Source of the DNA: Kaistella pullorum
GTDB lineage: Bacteria; Bacteroidota; Bacteroidia; Flavobacteriales; Weeksellaceae
DNA: 64,000 nucleotides
Direction: 5' to 3'
Assembly: GCF_014837035.1 (NCBI RefSeq)
Contig: NZ_JACSPS010000002.1
Location: 1 to 64,000 of the forward strand
Positions 1-8,128 of this stretch are shown here, in pieces. Within the stretch, counting starts at the first letter, position 1; every line of letters begins with the position of its first letter. A model generated the notes under the pieces. It saw only the letters and a list, made by a program, of their open reading frames with translations, was not told the origin of the DNA and did no database searches. The translations under genes and the position numbers were made by a program.

Positions 1-73
1 TTCGCTAATACTTCTTTTTGTTATATTTAGAAAGACCAGTTATCATAATCCCCGCCAACAGAAATACCCAACC

Positions 74-88
74 GTTAACTGCAAGCAT
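74..88. repeat. left inverted repeat of putative gene cassette
   Basis: GTTAACTGCAAGCAT lies 40 bp upstream of the first gene. Its reverse complement differs at one position from the sequence at 707-721, so the gene at 129-692 is bracketed by outward-ending 15-bp inverted repeats that each end in the palindrome GTTAAC. This could be the 3' half of an attC-like recombination site or a terminal inverted repeat. The pairing is directly visible; the function is inference. Confidence 0.5.
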
Positions 89-128
89 TAAAAAACAGAA
101 CCTACAAACCATCTGAACTTTATCAAAT

Positions 129-692
129 ATGCAAGGGATTGGAAGAACACTTGAAGACCAAAAGAATGAATTTAAACGAGGGAAATTATTAGCAACACCA
201 ATTGCGGGTTTGATCGCCTGGTCAGCAGTGGCAATTTCAGGAATGTTTTTTAGTGATCAAATTACTGTTTGGGTTTTGTTCATTTCAACAGGATCGATTG
301 TGTATTTAGGAATGGGAATCTCGAAACTTACTGGAGAAGATTTCCTCGATAAGAGCAAACCGAAAAATACTTTTAATACTCTATTCTTCTATACTGCTGC
401 CCAAGCAATACTAGTGTATTCAATTGCAATTCCGTTTTTTATTGAAAATTATACATCTTTACCGTTAACCGTTGGAATTTTGACTGGTTTAATGTGGTTG
501 CCCTTAAGTTGGATCATTGACCATTGGATTGGAATATTTCATTCGTTAGTTCGAACAATATCTGTTCTAACACTTTGGTATTTGTTCCCCGAAGAAAGAT
601 TTGTTTTTATTCCATTGGCAATTGTAGTGATCTATGTTATTTCAATTATCATTTTATCAAATCGATATAAAAAAGAAAAATTGAACCAATAG
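129..692 (+). CDS. DUF7010-like integral membrane protein
   Basis: This 187-residue protein has about five to six hydrophobic helices, roughly at residues 22-42, 47-62, 85-105, 112-130 and 157-177. It has a short charged N-terminus and a Lys-rich C-terminal tail (RYKKEKLNQ). Size, the early EFKRG segment and the PEERFVFIP segment before the last helix fit my recollection of the DUF7010 family, which has no known function; I could not verify the match. The gene looks more AT-rich than the arsenic genes downstream. It is alone between two inverted 15-bp repeats, which suggests acquisition as a single-gene cassette. No operon partner is visible. Confidence 0.7.
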   Translation: MQGIGRTLEDQKNEFKRGKLLATPIAGLIAWSAVAISGMFFSDQITVWVLFISTGSIVYLGMGISKLTGEDFLDKSKPKNTFNTLFFYTAAQAILVYSIAIPFFIENYTSLPLTVGILTGLMWLPLSWIIDHWIGIFHSLVRTISVLTLWYLFPEERFVFIPLAIVVIYVISIIILSNRYKKEKLNQ

Positions 693-706
693 CGGAGTCG
701 AAAATT

Positions 707-721
707 ATGCCTGCAGTTAAC
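707..721. repeat. right inverted repeat of putative gene cassette
   Basis: ATGCCTGCAGTTAAC lies 14 bp after the stop codon of the first gene. It is the inverted partner of 74-88 with 14 of 15 positions matching. It closes a 648-bp unit holding one gene. No second GTTAACTGC-type half was found between 722 and 1000, so if these are attC-like sites the downstream one is incomplete. Confidence 0.5.
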
Positions 722-807
722 TATGGCTATAAAAATTGCTGGTTTCCAACTCTTTAAGACAATACTCAGGTGATTGAAAGTTTGCGATGTTTTACTATCT
801 TTCCGGT

Positions 808-1000
808 TCAATGCCGCAACTTCTCATAGCCGAAACCGTTACCGCCCATACTACCTTCCGCCGGTCCAAGATCCGTTTTTGTAATTAATTCAGCATTGGA
901 AATCCGGGCTTTTTCCGAGAGCATGACAACGGGTTCCGGCATTTCGTGATCACTAAGTCGCTCCGGTATTATGTTCCTCGCGCGTACGGGCGGTAACATC
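808..1000 (-). pseudogene. possible C-terminal remnant of an unidentified protein
   Basis: On the minus strand a frame of about 62 codons reads like protein and ends with NGFGYEKLRH and a TGA stop. Its composition is mixed and charged (for example RNIIPERLSDHEMPEP, then ITKTDLGPAEGSMGG). The same frame continues upstream only into the arsR operator region, which looks non-coding, and there is no plausible start. I therefore read it as the tail of a gene truncated when the arsenic locus or the cassette arrived. I do not recognise the family. It could also be chance open frame. Confidence 0.3.
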
Positions 1001-1047
1001 GAAGTAATTCCGTTAAACTTTTGTTTGCATGGTTTTAAACTATATCG

Positions 1048-1063
1048 TAATATTGCAATATTA
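1048..1063. promoter_or_regulatory. ArsR operator palindrome
   Basis: TAATATTGCAATATTA is a perfect 16-bp palindrome ending 12 bp before the arsR start codon. ArsR/SmtB repressors bind AT-rich inverted repeats overlapping their own promoter, so this is the expected autoregulatory operator. It implies that arsenite derepresses the whole four-gene operon. Confidence 0.75.
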
Positions 1064-1075
1064 TAAACACGAACG

Positions 1076-1402
1076 ATGGGAGCCACAAAGACAGATCATT
1101 TTACAGACAGCCAAAACCAAATTGCCAAAATGGCTAAAGCGCTCGGCCATCCCGCAAGAATCGCCATAATAGAATATCTGATGAAGGTCAACCAATGCAT
1201 CTGCGGCGACATCGTAAACGAACTCCCTCTGGCGCAGCCTACCGTTTCGCAACATTTAAAGGAACTCAAAAACGCCGGAATCATCAAAGGAAGCATCGAA
1301 GGTAATTCAATCTGCTATTGTATCGATGAAAATGCCGTGAGCCTGCTGAATTCTTATTTTTCGAATATACTGCAAACCGTCATAAAAGGGAACTGCTGCT
1401 GA
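1076..1402 (+). CDS. arsR: ArsR-family arsenite-responsive repressor
   Basis: This 108-residue winged-helix protein covers the whole ArsR/SmtB fold. The N-terminal segment KALGHPARIAIIEYL is typical of the family, and the recognition helix contains QPTVSQHLKEL. Cys41 and Cys43 in CICGDI match the ELCVCDL-type As(III)-sensing site, and two more cysteines end the protein (NCC). It starts 12 bp after a perfect 16-bp palindrome and heads an operon with DUF6428, acr3 and arsC. Family knowledge says it represses until arsenite or antimonite binds the cysteines. The ATG start is the only one that leaves the operator upstream. Confidence 0.95.
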   Translation: MGATKTDHFTDSQNQIAKMAKALGHPARIAIIEYLMKVNQCICGDIVNELPLAQPTVSQHLKELKNAGIIKGSIEGNSICYCIDENAVSLLNSYFSNILQTVIKGNCC

Positions 1403-1449
1403 TTCATTGTCTGGAATATTTCTTACTACAATTATTAAAACTAAATAAG

Positions 1450-1923
1450 ATGAAACTGTCAGACGTAAAACAGATCTTGCCGACATTGCAAAATGTTGAA
1501 TTTCAACTCGAAAACGGAACTTTTGTTCCCGAGCATTTCCACGTCACTGAAGTGGGGATTCTCCTTAAGAATTTCATCGATTGTGGAGGTGTGATCCGCT
1601 CCGAAAAAGTGGTCAACTTCCAATTGTGGAACGCCGACGATTTTGAACACCGTTTGAAGCCGGGCAAACTGCTCCACATCATACAGCTGTCGCAGGAAAA
1701 ACTGGGTATTGAAGAAGATTTGGAAATTGAAGTCGAATACCAGGATCAGACAATAGGTAAATATGACCTCGATTTCAATGGTGAAACTTTTGTACTTAAA
1801 AACAAAACCACCGCCTGTCTGGCCCAGGACTCCTGCGGAATCCCGGCTGGGAAACCGAAGAAAAACTTAGCCGAATTGACGGTGAATACAGGTACTTGCG
1901 AGCCGGGTAGTGGCTGTTGCTAA
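1450..1923 (+). CDS. DUF6428 family protein of arsenic operon
   Basis: This is a 157-residue soluble protein with no signal peptide. The first about 115 residues are mixed alpha/beta with a strongly acidic stretch (EEDLEIEVEY). The C-terminus carries spaced cysteines: TTACLAQDSCG, then TGTCEPGSGCC at the end. I recognise it as DUF6428, a family I recall from Bacteroidota arsenic operons, with no established function. It sits 47 bp after arsR and 10 bp before acr3. The cysteine tail and location suggest it binds arsenite, perhaps delivering it to Acr3 or ArsR as ArsD does elsewhere; that is inference. Confidence 0.8.
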   Translation: MKLSDVKQILPTLQNVEFQLENGTFVPEHFHVTEVGILLKNFIDCGGVIRSEKVVNFQLWNADDFEHRLKPGKLLHIIQLSQEKLGIEEDLEIEVEYQDQTIGKYDLDFNGETFVLKNKTTACLAQDSCGIPAGKPKKNLAELTVNTGTCEPGSGCC

Positions 1924-1933
1924 ATCTTAGGAG

Positions 1934-2968
1934 ATGCAGCCAAAACTAAAATTTCTGGACAGATACCTGACTTTATGGATTTTCCTCGCCATAGCACTCG
2001 GTGTAGGCTTGGGTTATCTGTTTCCAAATATAGCCGGAGTGATGGACGGTTTTACGGTTGGTACAACCAATATTCCGCTCGCCATCGGGTTGGTATTGAT
2101 GATGTATCCGCCGCTTGCAAAAGTAGATTATTCACTGTTGCCCAATGCCTTGAAAGACCGGAAAGTAATAGGGATCACACTCGTTTTAAACTGGGCGATC
2201 GGCACGGTGCTTATGTTTGCGCTGGCCGTTTTGTTTTTACGCAACGAACCTGAATATATGTCGGGTCTGATACTGATCGGCCTGGCCAGATGTATTGCAA
2301 TGGTGATCGTCTGGAGCGATTTGGCCCAAGCCAACAGAGAGTACACTGCATTGTTGGTGGCACTGAACAGTGTCTTTCAAATCTTAACCTACAGTTTTTT
2401 CGTTTGGCTCTTTATTAATGTATTGCCGGCCCAGCTCGGAATCGCCAATTTCAATATCCGCGTCCCGATGAAAGATGTTACCCAAAGCGTTCTGATCTAT
2501 TTAGGCGTTCCGTTTTTAGCCGGTTTTCTCAGCCGTTATTTCCTGGTAAGATCAAAAGGAATTGAGTGGTATAACAGAAAATTTGTGCCAAAGATTTCGC
2601 CCATCACTTTATACGCGCTGCTGTTTACTATTGTACTGATGTTCAGTTTGAAAGGCGATAAGATATTGGAGTTGCCGCTGGATGTGGTGAAAATCGCAAT
2701 ACCGTTGATCATCTACTTTGTAGTGATGTTTTTCGTGAGTTTCTTTATCAGCCTCTATCTGAAAGTGCCATACGATAAAAACGCATCCATTGCATTTACC
2801 GCCACCGGCAATAATTTCGAGTTAGCCATCGCCGTGGCTATAGCCGTTTTCGGAATTCATTCTCCGCAGGCCTTTGTGGGCGTAATCGGGCCTTTAATTG
2901 AAGTGCCGGTTCTTATTTTGCTGGTTAGGATGAGTTTATTTTTAAAACAAAAATATTACAGCGTATGA
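1934..2968 (+). CDS. acr3: Acr3-family arsenite efflux transporter
   Basis: This inner-membrane protein of 344 residues has about ten transmembrane helices, the usual Acr3 size and layout. The fourth-helix region contains [11 protein letters not shown] with Cys120, matching the conserved catalytic cysteine of Acr3. GPLIEVPVL near residue 323 carries the conserved glutamate of a late helix. It exports As(III) using the proton motive force. It is translationally coupled to arsC, since its TGA overlaps the arsC ATG, and follows DUF6428 by 10 bp. Reduction by ArsC and export by Acr3 form one detoxification pathway. Confidence 0.96.
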   Translation: MQPKLKFLDRYLTLWIFLAIALGVGLGYLFPNIAGVMDGFTVGTTNIPLAIGLVLMMYPPLAKVDYSLLPNALKDRKVIGITLVLNWAIGTVLMFALAVLFLRNEPEYMSGLILIGLARCIAMVIVWSDLAQANREYTALLVALNSVFQILTYSFFVWLFINVLPAQLGIANFNIRVPMKDVTQSVLIYLGVPFLAGFLSRYFLVRSKGIEWYNRKFVPKISPITLYALLFTIVLMFSLKGDKILELPLDVVKIAIPLIIYFVVMFFVSFFISLYLKVPYDKNASIAFTATGNNFELAIAVAIAVFGIHSPQAFVGVIGPLIEVPVLILLVRMSLFLKQKYYSV

Positions 2969-3381
2969 AAAAAAATGTACTGGTGCTTTGCACTGGAAAC
3001 AGTTGCAGAAGCCAGATCGCGGAGGGATATTTGCGGCATTTTGCAGGAGAGAAAGCCAATGTTTTCAGTGCAGGGATTGAAACGCACGGTGTAAATCCAA
3101 AAGCCATTGCAACGATGGAAGAGGACGGAATCGATATTTCGAACCACACCTCCAACCATATTGACGAGTACCGCAACATCGATTTCGATTTTGTAATCAC
3201 TGTGTGCGACAATGCCAAAGAGCGGTGCCCATTCTTCCCATCGGAAGCGCAAAAACTTCACCATAATTTCCCGGATCCCGCCAAGGCGGCAGGCACGCCG
3301 GAAGAAGTGACAGACCAGTTCAGGCAGGTCCGGGAGCAGATCAAAGCTTACTGTAAAACATTTGTCGAACGCCAGCTTTAA
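2965..3381 (+). CDS. arsC: thioredoxin-coupled arsenate reductase (LMW-PTP type)
   Basis: This 138-residue cytoplasmic enzyme reduces arsenate to arsenite. The phosphatase-like loop CTGNSCRS places the nucleophile at Cys9 with Arg15. Cys81 (ITVCDNA) and Cys88 (ERCPFF) are the redox relay cysteines, matching Cys10/82/89 of the thioredoxin-dependent Staphylococcus-type enzyme. It is the last gene of the ars operon and overlaps acr3 by 4 bp (ATGA). Confidence 0.97.
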   Translation: MKKNVLVLCTGNSCRSQIAEGYLRHFAGEKANVFSAGIETHGVNPKAIATMEEDGIDISNHTSNHIDEYRNIDFDFVITVCDNAKERCPFFPSEAQKLHHNFPDPAKAAGTPEEVTDQFRQVREQIKAYCKTFVERQL

Positions 3382-3631
3382 ACGGCGGAAAGACGAAGAC
3401 ACCTGTTTCAGTTAAAAAAATGAACACAAAACAGGGTGCGACCGCTGTATTTGCTTCTGTTTTTCCTTACCTGCAGAATTTACTCTAATTGCAGTTTTAT
3501 ATTGTTCTTTTAACTAAATTAGGACATGCGGAAAATGTATCATTAAATACACTTCGACGCTATATTTTTTTTAGACATTGCGCATAATGCAGGTCTTCAT
3601 TGGCTGTGAAATTTATTTGATTTTTAAAGCT

Positions 3632-6181
3632 ATGGCGCACAACATCCCCCAACACCTTACCGGACTTTCAAATGAGGAGGTTCTGGCTTCTCAAAAGAAA
3701 TACGGCTACAACAGAATTCATTCAGCCCCAAAAAGTTCCTGGTTCAGCTTACTTCTCGATATTCTAAAAGAACCGATGTTGCTGCTGCTTATTGCCGTCG
3801 CCATTATTTACCTCATTGTGGGAGATTATGGCGAAGCTGCTTTTATGCTCGCTGCAATCGTGGCGGTGTCGGGGATTTCCTTTTATCAGGACAACCGCAG
3901 CAAGAAAGCACTGGAAGCGCTCGAAAAACTCAATGAGCCTTTAAGTACCGTCATCCGGAGTTCTAAAATGATACAGATTCCCACACATGAAATTGCCGTC
4001 GGTGATCTGTGCATCACCGAAGAGGGCAAAATGATCAGTGCCGACGGCCAAATTGTTCACAGCAATGATTTTTCGGTAAATGAGGCATCGCTGACTGGTG
4101 AAACGTTTTCAGTTTTTAAAAGTCTGGAAACCGAGGACAGGAATGTGTACAGCGGAACGCTGGTGGTTTCGGGGCTGGCTGTTTTTGAAGTGCAGAATAT
4201 CGGCGACTCTACAAAATTAGGTAAGATAGGAGAGTCAATTCAGTCTATTCAGGAAGATCAGTCGCCATTGCACGCCCAAATCACCAAATTCGTTAAAGGC
4301 ATGGCAGTCATTGGAATCGTGGTGTTCATCATGGTTTGGGGTTACAGTTTTTGGCAGAGCGGTGATATTATCGAAAGTCTCCTGGTTGGTCTTACGCTGG
4401 CGATGTCAATTTTACCCGAAGAGATTCCGGTTGCATTCACCACATTTATGGCTTTGGGAGCCTGGAAACTCATGCGCGAAGGCATCATCATCAAACGAAG
4501 CACAGTAGTGGAAACTTTGGGAAGTACCACCGTGATCTGTACCGATAAAACCGGCACGATCACCGAAAATTCGATGCAACTGAAAGCGCTGTATGACTTT
4601 CGGACGCACCGTCTTTATGAGGACGGCCAGTTCAATGATCCTGTGCTGGCAGAACTGATACAATTTGCGATGTGGAGCAGTGAGCCTGTACCGTTCGACC
4701 CAATGGAAAAATCCCTGCACAAGATTTACGAACAGACCCAGAACACAGATGTTCGGCAAAATTTCCGAATGATCCATGAATATCCGCTGGAAGGCAAGCC
4801 GCCGATGATGACGCACATATTTGAAAATAAAAAAAACAAAGAACGTCTCATTGCAGCCAAAGGAGCGCCTGAAGCGCTTTTGGGTGTGTCAGATTTGTCG
4901 GAAAACGAAAAAACACAGTTACGTGCGCAAATTAAACAACTCGGCAAGCAGGGTTACCGGCTTTTAGGCGTAGCCAAATCGAATTTTGAAAGAAATGATT
5001 TCCCCGAAAAACAGCAGGATTTTAACTTTGAGTTTTTAGGTTTTACTGTGTTTTATGATCCGCCAAAAGCCGGAATTGAGGATGTTTTTAGGCAAATCTA
5101 TGATGCGGGCATCAAAGTAAAAGTGATTACCGGTGACAGCGAAGAAACTACAAATGCCATTGCGCTACAAGCCGGAATTATCAACAGTTCACCCGCAGTG
5201 AATGGCGCGGAAATCGTAGATCATACTGAACAGGAACTTACTGAACTTTCCAGGAAAACCACGCTTTTTACACGGATGTTTCCGGAAGCCAAACTGAAGA
5301 TGGTCAACGCTTTAAAGAAAGATGACGCAGTAGTGGCCATGCTCGGCGACGGCGTGAACGATGCGCCGGCACTTAAAGCCGCTCATATTGGTGTGGCGAT
5401 GGGAAACAAAGGAACCGAAATTGCGAAGGCCGCCGCTTCCCTGGTCATTATCAACGACGACCTTAATAAACTGGTGACCGGCATTGCGGCGGGTAGAAGG
5501 ATTTACAGCAACATAAAAAAAGCCATTCAATACATCATCTCCATTCATATACCGATTATCCTTACGGTTTCTCTGCCATTGTTTTTAGGATGGATTTATC
5601 CGCAAATCTTCACTCCTGTTCATGTCATTTTCCTTGAATTGATCATGGGTCCTACCTGTTCCATCGTGTACGAGAATGAGCCGATGGAAAAAGAAACAAT
5701 GAAACAGAATCCCCGCCGAATGACCGAAACTTTCCTGAACTGGAAGGAATTGAGCATCAGTATCATACAGGGTTTAATGATTACCGGCGGAATTCTTGTT
5801 ATCTATCAGTTTACGATGCAGCAGGGTGGTGACGAAGCTACCACACGCGCAATGGTTTTTACGACGCTGATATTTGCAAACATTTTGTTGAGTTTAACGA
5901 ACCGGTCATTCAAATACAGTATTTTTGAGACACTGAAATACAGGAACAATCTCTTCCCGATCGTCATCAGTGTTACTTTACTGTTGCTGGCTGCAATACT
6001 TTACATACCTTCTTTTGCGGCGTTTTTCCGATTGGTTGGATTGTCTTTGCGGGAATTGCTGACTGCATTTCTGGTAGCCGCGGTTTCCGTTCTGTGGTTT
6101 GAAATCTACAAATGGGTGAAGCGGAGAAGTTCCATTGACAATGCGCCTTCACAAACCAAAAGACAAATTTTCCAGTCTTAA
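3632..6181 (+). CDS. P-type cation-transporting ATPase
   Basis: This is a full P-type ATPase of 849 residues from the ATG at 3632; the longer frame begins at an unlikely TTG. An N-terminal cation-ATPase domain (HLTGLSNEEV) precedes the TGE actuator loop (SLTGETFSVF), the phosphorylation site CTDKTGT with Asp305, the KGAPE nucleotide-binding segment and GDGVNDAP near residue 571. The fourth-helix motif PEEIP resembles PEGLP of type II Ca2+ pumps rather than the CPx of heavy-metal pumps. The sixth-helix region reads LELIMGPTCSIVYENEP, so Ca2+ or Mn2+ is more likely than arsenic-related metals. It lies 250 bp after arsC and is probably a separate unit. Confidence 0.9.
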   Translation: MAHNIPQHLTGLSNEEVLASQKKYGYNRIHSAPKSSWFSLLLDILKEPMLLLLIAVAIIYLIVGDYGEAAFMLAAIVAVSGISFYQDNRSKKALEALEKLNEPLSTVIRSSKMIQIPTHEIAVGDLCITEEGKMISADGQIVHSNDFSVNEASLTGETFSVFKSLETEDRNVYSGTLVVSGLAVFEVQNIGDSTKLGKIGESIQSIQEDQSPLHAQITKFVKGMAVIGIVVFIMVWGYSFWQSGDIIESLLVGLTLAMSILPEEIPVAFTTFMALGAWKLMREGIIIKRSTVVETLGSTTVICTDKTGTITENSMQLKALYDFRTHRLYEDGQFNDPVLAELIQFAMWSSEPVPFDPMEKSLHKIYEQTQNTDVRQNFRMIHEYPLEGKPPMMTHIFENKKNKERLIAAKGAPEALLGVSDLSENEKTQLRAQIKQLGKQGYRLLGVAKSNFERNDFPEKQQDFNFEFLGFTVFYDPPKAGIEDVFRQIYDAGIKVKVITGDSEETTNAIALQAGIINSSPAVNGAEIVDHTEQELTELSRKTTLFTRMFPEAKLKMVNALKKDDAVVAMLGDGVNDAPALKAAHIGVAMGNKGTEIAKAAASLVIINDDLNKLVTGIAAGRRIYSNIKKAIQYIISIHIPIILTVSLPLFLGWIYPQIFTPVHVIFLELIMGPTCSIVYENEPMEKETMKQNPRRMTETFLNWKELSISIIQGLMITGGILVIYQFTMQQGGDEATTRAMVFTTLIFANILLSLTNRSFKYSIFETLKYRNNLFPIVISVTLLLLAAILYIPSFAAFFRLVGLSLRELLTAFLVAAVSVLWFEIYKWVKRRSSIDNAPSQTKRQIFQS

Positions 6182-6278
6182 GTTCAGCAAAAGAGCGACC
6201 GGAAAAATATCAGAAACAGAGCATTTGAATCTGCAGAATTAAAAAATCCAGCGGTGAAACAGGTAACTGATTCCAGGA

Positions 6279-6286
6279 TATCTTTG
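6279..6286 (+). promoter_or_regulatory. TAnnTTTG -7 box
   Basis: TATCTTTG matches the Bacteroidota -7 consensus TAnnTTTG and lies 71 bp upstream of the YciI-like gene. No convincing -33 TTG element is visible at the right spacing. Confidence 0.4.
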
Positions 6287-6356
6287 TATTTTTAATGATT
6301 GGCAAAGCGGTCTTCTCAGCTAGCGGTAACCGGCAACATATAAAATATATTATAAA

Positions 6357-6839
6357 ATGAAAGCTGTATTGATTTTTACTTTCCTTGCTGCTGCTTCCCT
6401 CATTTTTGGGCAGACTGAGAAAGATAAGACGAGTTTGGGAACAAACCCCAATTACGACAATGAATTAGCCAAGAGAATGGGCGCGGACGATTATGGAATG
6501 AAAAATTACTTCCTGGTTATTCTGAAAACTGGCGCCAACACATCCGCGGATAAAGCGCTTGTTGCTGAAAGTTTCAAAGGCCACATGACCAACATCAACC
6601 GCCTCGTGGCCGAGGACAAATTGATTGTGGCAGGACCTTTCGGTAAAAATGAGAAAAATTACCGGGGCATTTTTATCTTAAATAATTTAAAGACGCGGGA
6701 AGAGGCAACGCAATTGTTACAAACCGATCCGGCGGTAAAAAACGGACTGTTGGACTACGAAATTTTCCCTTGGTACGGCTCTGCCGCGCTCCCTCAGTAC
6801 CTGCCTTTTTCCGATAAAATATGGAAGTCAAAACCTTAA
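6357..6839 (+). CDS. secreted YciI-like (YCII-related) protein
   Basis: The 160-residue product begins with a clear Sec signal peptide (KAVLIFTFLAAASLIFGQ, cleavage probably after Gly18). A YCII-type ferredoxin-like domain follows, from about residue 49: FLVILKTG, then HMTNINRLVAEDKLIVAGPF and LLDYEIFPW. Most YciI proteins are cytoplasmic and uncharacterised enzymatically, so an exported version is notable. It lies 4 bp before the DUF4287/DUF5655 gene and is probably co-transcribed. A TAnnTTTG box lies upstream. The function is not known. Confidence 0.85.
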   Translation: MKAVLIFTFLAAASLIFGQTEKDKTSLGTNPNYDNELAKRMGADDYGMKNYFLVILKTGANTSADKALVAESFKGHMTNINRLVAEDKLIVAGPFGKNEKNYRGIFILNNLKTREEATQLLQTDPAVKNGLLDYEIFPWYGSAALPQYLPFSDKIWKSKP

Positions 6840-6842
6840 GCC

Positions 6843-7394
6843 ATGGATAAAGCTACACAAACGATGATCGAAAACCTGTATAAAAATACAGGCAAAACTT
6901 TGGCGCAATGGATTGAGACCGTAAAGGCTCAAAACATCGCGAAGCACGGTGAAATCATTAAATATCTGAAAGAAAATCACGCTTTCACGCACGGATTTGC
7001 CAATCTTGTGGCGCATAAAGCCAATGAAACTGATGCCGGTTCGGCCGAAAATCAGGATGAACTGATCACCAGGCAATACAGCGGAAAAGAACATTTCAAA
7101 CCGGTTTACGACAGGCTTCTGTCGGAGATTAAAGCATTTGGCAACGATATCGAGGTTGCGCCAAAAAACGCTTATGTAAGTTTGAGGCGGAAGAAACAGT
7201 TCGCAATTCTGAACCCTGCCACAAAGACTCGCTTCGAAATTGGCCTCAACCTGAAAGGACAGGAGACGACCGGAAAACTGGAAGCTGAAAAACCCAATGC
7301 AATGTGTTCGCATAAATTAAGCATTTCCGGCCTGCAGGATATTGACGAGGAAGTAATCGGCTGGCTTAAAAAGGCATATGACGCTGCCGGCTGA
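6843..7394 (+). CDS. DUF4287/DUF5655 domain protein
   Basis: This is a 183-residue soluble protein. Residues 1-60 match my memory of DUF4287 (MIENLYKNTGKTLAQWIE ... GFANLVAHKA), and residues 75-180 match DUF5655 (KPVYDRLLSEI ... NAYVSLRRKKQFA ... DIDEEVIGWLKKAYDAAG). The pairing is common in Bacteroidota. No catalytic residues are known and no function should be assigned. The start follows the preceding stop by 3 bp, indicating an operon with the YciI-like gene. Confidence 0.85.
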   Translation: MDKATQTMIENLYKNTGKTLAQWIETVKAQNIAKHGEIIKYLKENHAFTHGFANLVAHKANETDAGSAENQDELITRQYSGKEHFKPVYDRLLSEIKAFGNDIEVAPKNAYVSLRRKKQFAILNPATKTRFEIGLNLKGQETTGKLEAEKPNAMCSHKLSISGLQDIDEEVIGWLKKAYDAAG

Positions 7395-7618
7395 AAGGTT
7401 TTATCACTACGCCAATTGCAGATCGTTATTCTACTTCATTTTAAATCTTACCGAAAACATTTTAAGGAAGACTCGGCGCGCAAATTTCAAGGGGTTTCTC
7501 TGTCCGGATTGTGGATGGCAAGTGCAATAAAATCGCGAGCGTCAGCGGCATTTTCTCTCCAAAATTCTGCGAAAACCCTTATCTTTAGCCTGATATAATT
7601 ATTAAAACATCAACACCA
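7395..7618. other. intergenic region upstream of purE
   Basis: Only a short, weakly coding frame (7416-7598) is present and nothing supports it. The only signal is TATCTTTA at 7580-7587, one mismatch from the TAnnTTTG -7 box and 32 bp before purE, which is the likely promoter. Confidence 0.4.
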
Positions 7619-8122
7619 ATGGTCGGAATCATCATGGGGAGCCAAAGCGACCTGAAAATAATGGAGCAGGCAGCTGATTTCCTGAAATCGCTTGACATTT
7701 CTTACGAACTTACGGTGGTTTCCGCGCACCGCACGCCAAAACGTATGCTGGAGTATGCCGAAACCGCGAAAAACCGCGGGATCAGCGTGATCATCGCCGG
7801 AGCAGGTGGTGCCGCACACTTGCCGGGAATGGTCGCAAGCTGTACGACATTGCCGGTGATTGGTGTACCGATTTTATCCTCAAATTCCATCGACGGATGG
7901 GATTCCGTACTGTCTATTTTGCAAATGCCGTCGGGGATTCCTGTTGCAACGGTTGCGCTGAACGGCGCTGCGAATGCCGGGATTCTAGCCGCTAAAATAA
8001 TCGGTACTTTTGATGACGGTGTTGCGCATAAACTGCAGCAGTATCAGAATTCTCTGGAGCAAAAAGTTTTGGGTACGGTGGATGAAATAAAAAACAGCCA
8101 TCCAAACGCTTTCGACCGCTAA
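7619..8122 (+). CDS. purE: N5-carboxyaminoimidazole ribonucleotide mutase
   Basis: PurE class I (167 residues) converts N5-CAIR to CAIR in purine biosynthesis and acts as a cytoplasmic octamer. The signature motifs are present: GSQSD at 7-11, SAHRTP at 35-40 with the catalytic His37, and GAGGAAHLPGM near residue 60-70. Length is typical. The usual partner purK is not adjacent; the upstream gene is DUF4287/DUF5655. It converges with the esterase gene, with 6 bp between stops and no obvious terminator. Confidence 0.97.
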   Translation: MVGIIMGSQSDLKIMEQAADFLKSLDISYELTVVSAHRTPKRMLEYAETAKNRGISVIIAGAGGAAHLPGMVASCTTLPVIGVPILSSNSIDGWDSVLSILQMPSGIPVATVALNGAANAGILAAKIIGTFDDGVAHKLQQYQNSLEQKVLGTVDEIKNSHPNAFDR

Positions 8123-8128
8123 AACCAA

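Noticed and set aside
808-1086. Full 92-codon minus-strand frame as an intact gene
   Set aside because: Its first third covers the arsR operator and start region; only the last about 62 codons look coding, so it is listed as a possible remnant instead.
3578-3631. N-terminal extension of the P-type ATPase
   Set aside because: It begins with TTG and adds a stretch not seen in the family; the ATG at 3632 fits the cation-ATPase N-terminal domain.
4412-4816. 134-codon minus-strand frame inside the P-type ATPase
   Set aside because: It lies wholly within the ATPase core containing DKTGT and has no start signal or family resemblance.
7416-7598. 60-codon plus-strand frame before purE
   Set aside because: Composition is not protein-like, it has no neighbour or ribosome-binding support and would cover the likely purE promoter.
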